Below are positions 23,725 through 35,780 of a stretch of DNA of 64,000 nt, piece after piece. Below the pieces are notes generated by a model. It was not told the origin of the DNA and did not search any database. It saw only the letters and a list, made by a program, of their open reading frames with translations. Within the stretch, counting starts at the first letter, position 1. Each line of letters starts with the position of its first letter. The position numbers and the translations under genes are program-made. Source of the DNA: Siphonodentalium dalli (Eukaryota > Mollusca > Scaphopoda > Gadilida > Siphonodentaliidae); the NCBI GenBank assembly GCA_032622095.1, contig CP136068.1, positions 155,645,151 to 155,709,150 of the forward strand. The letters are read 5' to 3'.

Positions 23725-23996
23725 ATTATGCCGTTGCTATCAGCTGACGAATCCGCCTGAGAGCAAACTGGCTACGCCCATGCATGCATACACGCTGATG
23801 CGAATGGGGTACATTTCTTAGTGAAATGAAGTATTCCCATGCCGCCGTGACAAAAGAAGCATTATGCCGTTGCTATCAGCTGACGAATCCGCCTGAGAGC
23901 AAACTGGCTACGCCCATGCATGCATACACGCTGATGCGAATGGGGTACATTTCTTAGTGAAATGAAGTATTCCCATGCCGCCGTGACAAAAGAAGC
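23725..23996. repeat. Perfect 136-bp tandem duplication
   Basis: The segment starting ATTATGCCGTTGCTATCAGC at 23725 is repeated without a difference I can see at 23861. The absence of divergence, against decayed neighbours, means a very recent duplication or an assembly artefact. Confidence 0.93.
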
Positions 23997-24854
23997 ATAC
24001 GATTAACCAATACATTTTAATATAAATAAGAATTTGATCATGCACGCGAACACCAGAAAGTAACAAAAGACATTTATTTACCCGTCATTTTTTACGGGCA
24101 ATCTCATAGTAGTATAATATTCTCTCTGTTTACGGCGGTTTTTAACATACAACATGTAAGTGAATATGTTAACAGCAATACCCACCGCCAACGCTTACCG
24201 TATTAAGACATATTAAGGACTTGTTCAGGTGCTCGAAACTGGTAATTTAGTATTCAGGCCTTATGCCATTTGGAGGAATGTAACATTCTACTAACATCGC
24301 CGAAAATCTCAAGCAAATCGACCGTACCATGATCACTTCATAGATAACATTGTAACTATATCATTCTTGAATCGGGACGCAACTATCTGCGATAAAGTAA
24401 CAAAAACGATATGGCCACCGAAAGTCACTGCATTTAATTAATATATAAGAATGACGGTGTGTTTCGTCAATTTGGATATATATTTGTGAAAAATAAGTAC
24501 TTTGAGCAAGATTATTCTCCATTTCTAGTTGATCACCGTACAGGAGTGTTTCATATCACCTTACTACATAATCTAAGAATTAATAGTAACTGCTTTATTT
24601 ATAAATGAGGATGTCACCCACTTTTCTGGTACGAGGGATTCAGATTCATTTGCCCAATTAAATTGGTGTAACAGGATATCTTTCTCCCCTCCATATCTTC
24701 CCCCATGATGAGATATCCTAGGATAGCTCACCCCTGGATATCCCACAATTAATGTCCTGAAATGCCGAGAATTACTTATATAGGGGTGACTCCTTTTATC
24801 AAGAATCATTCTCTTTAAGTATTGAGTTTTATTGGTTATAAGTGTATTAGTTGA

Positions 24855-25010
24855 AGGAATATTACCCGGTGTTGCCCAGGTTAAAGTGATGTGAAACCCT
24901 CTCCTGTGGACATTTGGTGGGAATAGAGAATACTCTTGCTCAAAGTGTTACACATATTCTCATAAATTGTATATCCAAATGGCATCACAAAACTTCATTC
25001 TTCTATACAT
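24855..25010 (-). repeat. Dispersed repeat, inverted relative to 63355-63538
   Basis: It shares CCCAGGTTAAAGTGATGTGA and TATATCCAAATGGCATCACA with the complement of the segment near 63365-63530. The sequence 23997-24854 between has no gene I recognise. The end carrying the CCGGTGTTGCCCAGG stem resembles a Helitron-type terminal hairpin, without a clear CTRR. Confidence 0.78.
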
Positions 25011-25162
25011 GGATTATAAGTGTAGTGGCTAACCTTGTTGGAGTGGTTGTCATTTTGTTTATCGCGATTAATTTATCCCAACAATAAAGAAGTATTAATT
25101 TATTTAAATCGTACAGTGGACGTGGTTAGAATTGACGTTTGCTTGTTTTTTAATATAAAGTT

Positions 25163-25324
25163 ATTATACAATGTTGTGCACAGTATGAGTTTTTCTTGTA
25201 CGAGTCAAGGTTGTGGTGAAAAGTCATATTGGACGAGACACGCCAGTGTCGAGTCCAATATGATTATTCACCACAACCTGGACCAGTACAAGAAAAAATC
25301 ATACTGTACACAACATTGTATAAT
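25163..25324. mobile_element. 162-bp hairpin element
   Basis: Arms of about 75-80 bp: TATACAATGTTGTGCACAGT at the left pairs with its near-complement ending near 25324, with few mismatches. The centre near 25243 is GACACGCCAGTGTC. It has no internal unique region, so it folds into a single long stem, as foldback MITEs do. Flanking TTA/TAA is symmetrical and so uninformative for a target duplication. Confidence 0.85.
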
Positions 25325-25885
25325 GACATTTTTATTATCCATCTGTATGTTTATCCAAATTTTGGAAATAAAACTATTGTGGTTATTTTTGGTATTTGTC
25401 GGCACTTAATTCTCTATAAAAGCCTGTATATTGATCATCAGAAAACATGATTTGGAAAAGTAAACACGGAAGTGAGAAAAAAACTCAATGCGGAAGTGAA
25501 ACGTCTGCTAAAATCCATGAGTGTTGCGCGCGCATCACAATTTCACCGATTCATTTCGCAATAGAGTTAATTCGTGACGTCACGGAGTCCAATAAAAAGT
25601 GATATTGTACAGTCGGGAGTCCAATATGACTTTCGGGAGTCCAATATAACTTTTTCCAGGACTATCACGTGGCGGCTTTTGCCCAATCGGAAATGGTGTT
25701 AGTTAAGGGATGGATAATAATATTTGTTATTGGGAAGAAAACACGAACATCATAAACACATTACTTCGCAAAAATAAAAGACGACAACTGGGTATGGTAT
25801 GGTATGGTATGGTGTGATTTTATTCTGCAATATAGTTATAGGAATACAAAATGCAATAAAATATTACATGTATATAAATATTGAA

Positions 25886-26004
25886 CGGCTTGGAGGTGAC
25901 TATGCCAAAATAGTGGTCCGAGGGGAGGAATCGTCCCCGAGCCGATGCGATGTGACTATTCCTCCACCGAGGACCACTATTTTGGCATAGTCACCGACAA
26001 GCCG
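25886..26004. repeat. 119-bp inverted repeat
   Basis: CGGCTTGGAGGTGACTATGC...AATAGTGGTCC pairs with GGACCACTATT...GCATAGTCACCGACAAGCCG around a ~25-bp GC-rich loop. A related but decayed hairpin text (GCATGGAGGTGACGTGGTC ... GTCACATCCATG) lies at 26750-26795, so this is a small dispersed family. Confidence 0.85.
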
Positions 26005-26968
26005 TGCACTATTTATTATATTTTATCAATCGTTTTTCATTCTGTCCCAGGATCCATAATGTCAAACAATTCATCGTCATCTATATTCCCATGTATTCCC
26101 TTTTCATCGCAGTACGATTTCAAAATTTTCAGTGCAAAGTTTTGTTGTTTCTTTTGTTTTTTTGCGTGTCAAATTTTTTTAATAAATTGCTCGGTTTCTA
26201 ATTAGGTCAATCTTAAATTTTCTGCCTCAGAAATTATTGTTGCCATTTTGACTAGCAATGGAAAGCAGTCGTTGTTGTTGTTGTTGTTAAACAATGACAT
26301 CAGTTGAAAACAATATTCGTTCAGAAAATTTAGTAGCGCGAACTAAGGAAATAGACAAAAATATCGAAGCGATATTGTGATCAGCGGCGAAAGGAACATG
26401 ATAAATCGCCACATCAAACATGGGTAAAACATCGCAAATAACATAAAGAATTTGCTTACGATCATTTATTGTGCTCTAGTTGTCGATTACAAGGACATTT
26501 CGAATAAAAACATGTTGAACTTTTGCAGCGAGGCGGAGATGACTTTCAAATTACCTCATCGGAATAGTGGCCATGCTAAAAATAGATTTCTGGATTTTCC
26601 AAGCGATAGTGGGTGTGCTAAAATTAGGAGGCCAACTATCGTGTCGTGGACGACACTATCGATAATAGTGTATGTCAAGCAACCAATCACAAGCGTGGAT
26701 TAGGCTTAGATAGTCACGTGAGATAAAATATTTATGACTATATATTGCATGGAGGTGACGTGGTCTCGAGGACCGTCTTCCCGTCACATCCATGTGCAGA
26801 TAAATAATGAGTATTGGCGAGAAGTCAGGTGATGATTTCATTAAACATATATACAAGTATATTAATAAAGTTATATTTATATGTCCCTGGTCCATATATA
26901 ATATATACTAATTACACATATTTAGGTTTGACGAGTACAGGAGTGTCGATTGGACTGTGTGGGGTTGA
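26005..26968. other. No gene recognised
   Basis: Contains a short (GTT)n run near 26268-26288 and the decayed hairpin near 26750. Just upstream at 25791-25812 is a TATGG pentanucleotide run. Nothing coding. Confidence 0.5.
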
Positions 26969-27784
26969 TTAATCAGTATTGAAGTTAGCACGGAATTGTC
27001 TACAATCATGGCACTTGGTATTATTACATTTGACATTTGACGGATAAATTTCTAACGTTGATTTGATCAAAAGAGATTTGAATATGGTTCTTGGTGTGAG
27101 CTTTCTTATATTTTTGTGGAGGCTAGACCAGATTTTGATGAACGAAAAAACCGGAAGTTCAGTGGAAAATGATGTTTTAGGTGTTCGACAACCGATGTCA
27201 CCGCGTTGTCTTGTTCAACTGATTGTTGTGTGGAAATATGAGGTAAATGCATTTGGTAGTGCATTATAATGCCAGTCATGTATAAATAGTGAAACGTGTA
27301 GTTTATACAGATCTTCAAATTTAAGGATGTGCTCTGATTTGAATAGTGGACTGGTGTGGCTGTTGTATTTTTTTTTGCAGATAACTCATATTGCTCGTTT
27401 TTGTAATTTAAAAAGTGTACTGGTTAGTGATACATGTCTCCATACCTGGATTGCGTACAATAAGTGACTATGGATTAATGCATGATATAGGGATTTTAAT
27501 GCACGCCTTGTCAGGATGTTTTTCACTCTGTGTATGCAGCAGATCGCTTTTGATTTTTTGGATGCAATGTTCTCGACGTGGGATGTAAATTTAAGGTTTT
27601 CGTCCATGCGCACACCAAGAAACTTTACTGATGTTTCGGTATTTCTATTACGAACACTGCATATTAATGCTTTGCCATTGAGGGTCAGGTTAATCTGAGA
27701 AGTCTTGTGGGGTGCATCAGCATATATCTACATTTGTCTATATTTATCTTCAGCTTGTTACTGCAACACCAATCATACAATTGA

Positions 27785-28435
27785 CATTAAGGTTCATCAG
27801 AAGAAACATCAGGACAAATAACCACAAAACAAAAGAACTAGCCTATGAAACATATGTCCGCCCTAAACTGGAATATTGCTCAACCATATGGCATCCATGG
27901 CAAACATACCCAAGAGACCAAATAGAAATGGTCCAACACAGAGCAGCCCGGTACACAATGAACATCTACAACTACACAAGCAGTGCATTTGACATGCTAA
28001 GACACCTGCAATGGCCTTCTCTAGAACAGCGACGATTATACCAATCACTTGTCATGTTTTATAAAATCAAAAACAACATTGTCAATATACGAGACACCGC
28101 CCCCCCCCCCCCCTCACAACATCCAGAGGTAATAAATTCGTACTGTTTTACACTGGACCCAAATACATCCGCACCTCATTCTACCCTCGTACTATCCTTG
28201 CATGGAATTCTCTTGACCCATCTATTGCTTCCCTCACAGACCTGGACAAATTCAAATCTACTCTCTTTGGCGACTACTTCAAACTCCCATAACAAACCTC
28301 TACCAAATCTGAGTTTTTATCAGGTTTTTAAATATAATCCAAAATTCACCAAAAATATTGCTAAAAAATTGTATAGTTACACCTCATGTGCCTCCTTTAA
28401 AACTTCAACATAGTGAAGGTTAGAAGAAACCTATA
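27785..28435 (+). pseudogene. Second LINE 3' fragment, inserted in the opposite orientation
   Basis: The plus strand encodes an RT C-terminus: RFIRRNIRTNN, ETYVRPKLEYCSTIWHP, IEMVQHRAARY, MLRHLQWPSLEQRRLYQSLV and MFYKIKNNIVNI. The frame breaks at the poly-C run (28099-28113); the next frame gives SFYPRTILAWNSL and DKFKSTLFGDY, the family's usual ending. Its left edge falls inside the minus-strand LINE between LYDWCCSNKLK and the upstream RT text, so it is nested and younger. It ends near a TATAGATA-type tail, followed by three ~33-bp copies of TAGTTCTGAGTTGGCTGTAG (28451-28540) derived from the host LINE. Confidence 0.88.
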
Positions 28436-29732
28436 GATATATAGATAGACATAGTTCTGAGTTGGTTGTAGTGGTATAGTTCTGAGTTTGCTGTAGTGGT
28501 AAGACGTTTAGTTCTGAGTTGGCTGTAGTGGTAAGACGTTTCATGTTAGAATGGGAAGTATATAAAGTTGTGTCATCCACGAAATATAGTGTATTTAGGC
28601 GTGTGGCTTCGGGTAGGTCATTAACGTACAATAAAAACATTGTGGGTCCAAGAACTTATCCTTGTGGGACACCAAATGGAATGCTCTTATATGCTCTTAT
28701 TTGTGGTCATTAAAATCTACAAATTGACGTCTATTTGCGAGGTAGCTTCTAAACCAAGACAGGGATATACCCCTTATGCCGTAAAACTGCATTTTAGATA
28801 GCAAAGTGTCATGAGAAATAGTGTCAAACGCTTTAGATAAGTCAATACATATTGATAATGTTGAGTCTCTTGTTGTTGAGTTATTTCGTTCCGTGACTTG
28901 TTTTAGTAATTGTAGAATCGGTTGAGTTGTTGTATGCGATTTCCGAAAACCGTATTGATGTTCGTATAGAAGATCGATCTTAGTTTAAAAAGACGTTTCG
29001 ACATAGGTTTTTCAATATCTTTGAAAATAAATGTAGAATACTTGTTGGTCGATAATTATTAAATAATTTCGAGTCTCCATTTTTGAAAATTGGTATAACT
29101 TTGGCTGTTTTCATGGATGTGGGGAAAATACCATTTGCAAATGATAAGTTGAATATATGACTGAGGGGCGAAGCTATATTGGAAATAGTTCCCTTTATCA
29201 ATTTGGTTGAAATTCCGTGACCATCTGTACTTGTTTTGTTTTTTAATGAATTCGTGGTTTCGATTATTTCGTTCACCGTTGTTGGTCGAATAAAGAAATT
29301 ATCTTGATGTTCATTTTTAAGGTATTCCCTAAAATTTGTGGATGTTTTAGAGTCGATATCGTTATTGGTAGATTCACCTATGCCAACAAAGAATTCGTTA
29401 AATGTCTCAGCTACTTCCGTATGGTCGCTAATTTTGTTATTCCCATTTGTAAAGTATATGCAGGATTTCGTGGCAATGGCTTTTTACTTCTTATTAGGTC
29501 CCCTGTAACCCCCCATGTTTTCCTTAAATTTTGTCTATTTTCATCCAGAATAATTTCATAATATCGACTTTTATAAGAGGCAGGAAACCGTCACTAAAAC
29601 GTTTTTCTATAAATGTGTTCGTTTTTGTGTGATTCTTAAAATTTAATAAATTTATATTTTTGTCACATAGTAAATATGCCTTTTTTCGTTCGGAATTTAT
29701 TTTGCCTGTAATTGTGCTAAATGTTTCCATAA

Positions 29733-31037
29733 ACGCATCGAGGTCTGCTCGCGGGGCACTGTTGGGTCTATAAATGCATCGAGGTCTGCTCGCGGGGCAC
29801 TGTTGGGTCTATACATGTATCGAGGTCTGCTCGCGGGGCACTGTTGGGTCTATAAATGCATCGAGGTCTGTTCGCGTGGCACTGTTTGGTCTATAAAAGC
29901 ATCGAGGTCTGCTCGCGGGGCACTGTTGGGTCTATAAACGCATCGAGGTCTGCTCGCGGGGCACTGTTGGGTCTATACAGGCATCGAGGTCTGCTCGCGG
30001 GGCACTGTTGGGTCTATAAACGCATCGAGGTCTGCTCGCGGTGCACTGTTGGGTCTATACACGCATCGAGGTCTGCTCGCGGGGCACTGTTGGGTCTATA
30101 AATGCATCGAGGTCTGCTCGCGGGGCACTGTTGGGTCTATAAATGCATCGAGGTCTGCTCGCGGGGCACTGCTGGGTCTATAAATGCATCGAGGTCTGCT
30201 CGCGGGGCACTGTTGGGTCTATAAATGCATCGAGGTCTGCTCGGGGGGGCACTGTTGGATCTATAAATGCATCGAGGTCTCCTCGCGGGGCACTGTTGGG
30301 TCTATAAATGCATCGAGGTCTGCTCACGGGGCACTGTTGGGTCTATAAATGCATCGATGTCTGCTCTCGGGGCACTGTTGGGTCTATAAATGCATCGAGG
30401 TCTGCTCGCGGGGCACTGTTGGGTCTATAAATGCATCGAGGTCTGCTCGCGGGGCACTGTTGGATCTATAAACGCATCGAGGTCTGATCGCGGGGCACTG
30501 TTGGGTCTATAAACGCATCGAGGTCTGCTCGCGGGGCACTGTTGGGTCTATAAACGCATCGAGGTCTGCTCGCGGGGCACCGTTGTGTCTATAAACGCAT
30601 CGAGGTCTGCTCGCGGGGCACTGTTGGGTCTATAAACGCATCGAGGTCTGCTCGCGGGGCACTGTTGGGTCTATAAACGCATCGAGGTCTGCTCGTGGGG
30701 CACTGTTGGGTCTATAAACGCATCGAGGTCTGCTCGCGGGGCACTGTTGGGTCTATAAATGCATCGAGGTCTGCTCGCGGGGCACTGTTGGGTCTATAAA
30801 TGCATCGAGGTCTGCTCGCGGGGCACTGTTGGGTCTATAAATGCATCGAGGTCTGCTCGCGGGGCACTATTGGGTCTATAAATGCATCGAGGTCTGCTCG
30901 CGGGCCACTATTGGGTCTATAAATGCATCGAGGTCTGCTCGCGGGCCACTATTGGGTCTATAAATGCATCGAGGTCTGCTCGCGGGGCACTATTGGGTCT
31001 ATACATGCATCGAGGTCTGCTCGCGGGGCACTATTGG
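29733..31037. repeat. 41-bp minisatellite, about 32 copies, within LINE endonuclease sequence
   Basis: The unit is ATAAATGCATCGAGGTCTGC plus TCGCGGGGCACTGTTGGGTCT (41 bp in all), tightly conserved with scattered substitutions (ATAAAC, ATACAT, CTATTGGG, GGCCAC). Both edges read as adjacent LINE endonuclease codons: PNSAPRADLDA on one side and RADLDAFMETF on the other. The array is thus an expansion of ~13 codons of the LINE. Forty-one is not a multiple of three, so the frame rotates. The repeats are contiguous with no spacers, so it is not a CRISPR array. Confidence 0.95.
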
Positions 31038-31659
31038 GTATATAAATGCAACCAATAACATGGCTGCGCTTGCTGTTCGGGTATATTTCTACAAAGATTG
31101 ACTCGAATACACGAGGCGCGAAATCTGCAATATCTGGTCTCAGAATAAACGGAATATTTGTGTTTATATACAACCCTACACCACCTCGACCACCATCATT
31201 ATCTGATCTGGTGTTATATATAAGAGAGTGCTATCCTTCAATATCGTAGTTAATATAATTACGTATTTTGAACATTTCGGAAATTCCCATGATATCATAG
31301 GGATTGCCTTTGTCATGGCATGTCGACACGAATTCACAAAACGAATCCAAGTTAGCTGTCAGACTTCTTATATTCAGATGCATGACTGAAAGTCCAGCTT
31401 TGTGTGCGTTAGCTTTAAATTGCAGTTGGTCTATCGATATATATGGGCATCTTTGTTTATACATTGAAAACATAGATGCAGGCTCTTCAGCATCGTCATT
31501 TACAGCATGAAGTTTTGAGAGATAATATTTATCTAGCTCCTGTATTTCGTCTAATGTTATTCTATCGGTAGTCGTAGACATAATTGATTGATGTGCATAA
31601 TTGGACCAAGGACATAATAATAATGTTACTAAGCAGAAACAACAAAATACACAATGCAA

Positions 31660-32206
31660 AAACAGTCACATACATTAACATTATTGAACAACACCTGTAC
31701 ATCAATTGATGAAGGGGTGGGCTGGAAATCACAGTAAACCATCAATCACTTGAGGTTTATGCTTGATGAAATATGTATGTGGTTAGAGTTCGTTTGATGT
31801 TCTTATCGCTCATGTCTTAAGTGTGCATTATATTATAAAATGGTGAATACTCCAAAGTCACTTTAATGTAGGGTTGGTGTGTATGCAATGTGCAATGCGT
31901 TGCGAGGGAGATCACTCTACATCTAAAACATGACAATGTACTTTAACTAGATCGCGACCTGTTCTAGGTATTTTGCGGACACACAGTTGGTACCTTTATT
32001 GTGATATCGATTTTGAGCAATTGGAACTGAATTGGTTTATCATCGTGCTTGATATGTCGGTTAGATTGAGGACGATCATTTGTCACGAGTATCACGGGAA
32101 AGGGATGAAAAAACTGACATGATTATTTGAAACTATGTCATCTGACAAATCGGGAAGTCACTGTATAGGATGCATTTATGCTATGTTCTTTGAGTCTAGA
32201 AATATG
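31660..32206. other. No gene recognised
   Basis: Lies 5' of the minus-strand LINE and could be its untranslated leader; nothing further can be supported. Confidence 0.4.
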
Positions 32207-32662
32207 TGACCCGCCATATCAAATCCAGTCGTAAGTCGGGATTTTTTTACCCTGTGCCAATGCATTCTCTTATATATGCGCGTCGACCATAGGTCACATC
32301 GCATATATAAGAGAATGCATTGGCCTAACAATTTTTTATCATTTTTTTTAAATAAATGTTTCTTACAATTTGTAGGACATAGAATAAAAAACATCCATTA
32401 CCCTGCAGGGAGCCCCACACATATATAGAAGCATATAGAAGAGTGTCGTCTGCTCATGTTTGTCTGGGGCTCTGTATGGGTGAAATTATAAAATTGTTAA
32501 AGAATACAAGAAAAAATTATAAAAATTGTAAAAAATTGTTAGGCCAATGCATTCTCTTATATATGCGAGTCGACCTATGGTCGACTCGCATATATAAGAG
32601 AATGCATTGGCACAGGGTAAAAAAAAATCCCGACTTACGACTTTATTTGATATGGCGGGTCA
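32207..32662. mobile_element. 456-bp TIR element with two 69-bp palindromes
   Basis: TGACCCGCCATATCAAATCC at 32207 and its complement (GGATTTGATATGACGGGTCA in the 55-kb copy; one or two changes here) bound the element. The TIRs run inward about 120 bp through GTCGTAAGTCGGGATTT and the palindrome (32256-32324 and 32543-32611). Between them is a conserved ~120-bp core, CATCCATTACCCTGCAGGGA ... TGTCGTCTGCTCATGTTTGT. Partial copies: 33050-33315, 53665-53940 and 55199-55482. No ORF. Confidence 0.88.
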
Positions 32663-33049
32663 AATATATGATGTCGGATGTATGATACGATTTGCTGTAT
32701 TCCGTTTGTGGTGGTGAGTTACCACACCTAGAACTGTGTGACAGTTATACGATGTCGAACCCGACTGTTGTAACACAAACTAGTGAGTGTTATGCATATG
32801 CGTGTACAGTACACATGCTCTGGACTTTACCAGCATTTATGTTTTGTGTTATGTTATGTGTTATGTTATGTTTTATGTTTTGTCATGTGAACCAGACTAC
32901 AGAGACTACAGACTACAGAATCTTTTTCCAACTGAACATTCACAAATGAGTGGTTACTTGATTATGAAGCAACCCATTCAATTCATGAACTTAGCATAGC
33001 ATAAAGACTTAGTACAAGTCCATATCAAGAACACATATTTTGGAATTGC
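32663..33049. other. No gene recognised; short TTATG-rich run
   Basis: A GTTATGTTATGT-type run lies at about 32848-32885. The frames through it (32692-32949 and 32787-32999) are low-complexity. Confidence 0.5.
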
Positions 33050-33315
33050 CAACTTTTTTTACCCTGTGCCAATGCATTCTCTTATATATGCGAGTCGACC
33101 ATAGGTCACCTCGCATATATAAGAGAATGCATTGGCCTAACAATTTTTTATCATTTTTTTTAAATAAATGTTTCTTACAATTTTTAGGACATAAAATTAA
33201 AAAAACATCCATTACCCTACAGGGAGCCCCACACATATATAGAAGCATATAGAAGAGTGTCGTCTGCTCATGTTTGTCTGGGGCTCTGTGTGGGTGAAAT
33301 TATAAAATTGTTAAA
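33050..33315. mobile_element. Truncated copy of the 456-bp TIR element
   Basis: Retains part of the left terminal repeat (TTTTTTTACCCTGTGCC), one palindrome (33068-33136) and the conserved core, then stops at AATTATAAAATTGTTAAA. The right palindrome and right end are missing. Confidence 0.87.
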
Positions 33316-35780
33316 TCACACTATTTAATCCTTTGGTAATTGATAATTTTAATGAGTAGTTACTTGATTCCGGTGTATTAGCTTGCAGGAATGGTCAATT
33401 AAGAAGTCCACCAGACAGACCAAGCCTCCCTGTCGGGCTCCCCAAAAGAACATCCCTGCTAATAAATGGGTGAGAATCAATGGATAACAGTCAATCGTGA
33501 TTTCTCTGGTCAGATGATGAATTATAATATTGTCACTGATACTCGTGTAGCAATTCATTCAATACATATATTAGCACAACACATATAAACTACACATATT
33601 TGGACTTAACATATTTATGTCTTCTTATACATCATACTATTTAGCTCTTTGGTAACTGAACATTTACTAATGAGTAGTTACTTGATTCCCGTGCATTCAT
33701 ATGAAGGCATATATAAATAATAAGTCTCAGACTGGCCAAGCCTAACTGTTGGATTGAACTTCGCCCAGCACATACAGTTAGCACAAAATATATAAATTAC
33801 AAGCATTTTGGACTTACTATATTTATATTATCATATACATCAAACTATTTAATCCTTTGATAGATAAACATTTACTAATGAGTAGTTACTTTATTCCTAT
33901 GCATTCATATGAAGGAATACTCAAATGAGAAATCCCACATACAGGCCAAGCCTGTCTCCTAGGTCTCCCATATGAATATCCCCACAAATATATTTAACTC
34001 TTTGATAACTTATCATTAACTGTCGAGTGGTTACTTGATTCCCATGTAGTTACATGTAGGAATGTCCAACTAAGAAATCCCACAGACAGACAAAGCCTGC
34101 CTGTGGGATCCCCCACATGAACATCCCACAAATAGTGGATGGGAATCCATGGTCAACACTCAAGGGGGCATTCTCTTGTCAGATTATGACTTATAAAGTT
34201 ACCACTTGTAGTCTCATACTTATGTAAGAACTCATTAATACATAAACTTCGCTCAGCACATACAATTAGCACAACACATATAAATTACAAGCATTTTGGA
34301 CTTACTATATTTATATTATCATATACATCAAACTATTTAATCCTTTGATAGATAAACATGTACTAATGAGTAGTTACTTTATTCCCATGCATTCATATGA
34401 AGGAATACTCAAGTGAGAAATCCCACAAACAGACACAGCCTACCTGTGTGATCTCCCACATGAACATCCCCACAAACAGTGGATGGGAATCCATGGTCAA
34501 CACTCAAGGGAGCATTCTCTTGTCAGATTATGACTTATACAGTTACCACTTGTAGTCTCATACTTATGCAATAACTCATTAATATGTACACTTTGCTCAG
34601 CACATACAATTAGCACAACACATATAAATTACAAGCATTTTGGACTTACTATATTTATATTATCATATACATCAAACTATTTAATCATTTGATAGATAAA
34701 CATTTACTAATGAGTAGTTATTTATTCCTATGCATTCATATGAAGGAATACTCAAATGAGAAATCCCACATACAGGCCAAGCCTGCCTCCTAGATCTCCC
34801 ATATGAATATCCCCACAAATATATTTAACTCTTTGATAACTTATCATTAACTGTCGAGTGGTTACTTGATTCCCATGTAGTTACATGTAGGAATGTCCAA
34901 CTAAGAAATCCCACAGACAGACAAAGCCTGCCTGTGGGATCCCCCACATGAACATCCCACAAATATTGGATGGTTATCCATGGTCAACACTCAAGGGAGC
35001 ATTCTCTTGTCAGATTATGACTTATAAAGTTACCACTTGTAGTCTCATACTTATGTAAGAACTCATTAATACATAAACTTCGCTCAGCACATACAATTAG
35101 CACAACACATATAAATTACAAGCATTTTGGACTTACTATATTTATATTATCATATACATCAAACTATTTAATCCTTTGATAGATAAACATGTACTAATAA
35201 GTAGTTACTTTATTCCCATGCATTCATATGAAGGAATACTCAAGTGAGAAATCCCACAAACAGACACAGCCTACCTGTGTGATCTCCCACATGAACATCC
35301 CCACAAACAGTGGATGGGAATCAATGGTCAACACTCAATGGAGCATTCTCTTGTCAGATTATGACTTATAAAGTTACTACTTGTAGTCTCATTCTTATGC
35401 AATAACTCATTAATATGTACACTTTGCTCAGCACATACAATTAGCACAACACATATAAATTACAAGCATTTTGGACTTACTATATTTATATTATCATATA
35501 CATCAAACTATTTAATCCTTTGATAGATAAACATGTACTAATGAGTAGTTACTTTATTCCCATGCATTTTTATGAAGGAATATTCAAATGAGAAATCCCA
35601 CATACAGGCCAAGCCTGCTTGCTGGACCTCCCACATGAATATCCCCACAAATGTATTTAACTCTTTGATAATTTATCATTAACTGACGAGTGGTTACTTG
35701 ATTCCCACGCAGTTGCATGTAGGAATGCTCAAATAAGAAATCCCACAGACAAACAAAGCCTGCCTGTGGGACCCCACGAC
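33316..35780. repeat. Higher-order tandem repeat, 832-bp period
   Basis: AAACTATTTAATCCTTTGAT markers lie at 33842, 34329, 34674, 35162 and 35507, giving alternating 487- and 345-bp steps. The pair of steps makes an 832-bp higher-order unit repeated about 2.3 times, preceded by diverged older units from 33316. The longer half has an extra segment marked ATATTTAACTCTTTGATAAC (33991, 34822, 35653). Each unit holds a hairpin-forming CCCACAGACAGACAAAGCCT and GCCTGTGGG. Small ORFs inside are not genes. Confidence 0.92.

Larger units (their letters stand above)
26969..31659 (-). pseudogene. Decayed LINE (AP endonuclease + reverse transcriptase), interrupted
   Basis: Read on the minus strand, this is one non-LTR retrotransposon. 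Endonuclease start: MHLNIRSL and YDIMGISE (31400-31260), then a stop codon, RGGVGLYINTNIP (31200-31150) and VIGCIYIPNSAPRADLDA (~31060-31020). After a 41-bp array the same domain resumes as METFSTITGKINSERKKAYLL (29730-29665). RT follows: KVIPIFKNGDS (~29110), CIDLSKAFDTISHDTL (motif A, ~28840-28800), WFRSYLANRRQF (~28740), FVDDTTLY (YxDD box, ~28580). Then comes an insertion, and RT resumes with NKLKINIDKCRYML (~27750), LGVRMDENLKFTSHV (~27610), SLYHALIHSHLLYAIQVW and LFKLQKRAI (~27390). The frame continues to about 26969. Group: Jockey/CR1-like; dead. Confidence 0.9.

Noticed and set aside
27712-28413. 233-residue ORF as a cellular gene
   Set aside because: Contains unmistakable LINE RT C-terminal motifs, its first ~20 residues come from the interrupted host LINE, and it is frameshifted at a poly-C run.
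29733-31037. Regular 41-bp repeats as a CRISPR array
   Set aside because: Units are contiguous with no unique spacers, the context is a eukaryotic LINE, and no cas-like genes exist.
32370-32490. Conserved ~120-bp core of the TIR element as a tRNA-derived SINE
   Set aside because: No GGTTCGAAACC-like B box or A box could be found on either strand.
33316-35780. Tandem units as a tRNA or 5S gene cluster
   Set aside because: No cloverleaf arms, no A/B-box pair and no terminator; the stem in each unit is a simple hairpin.
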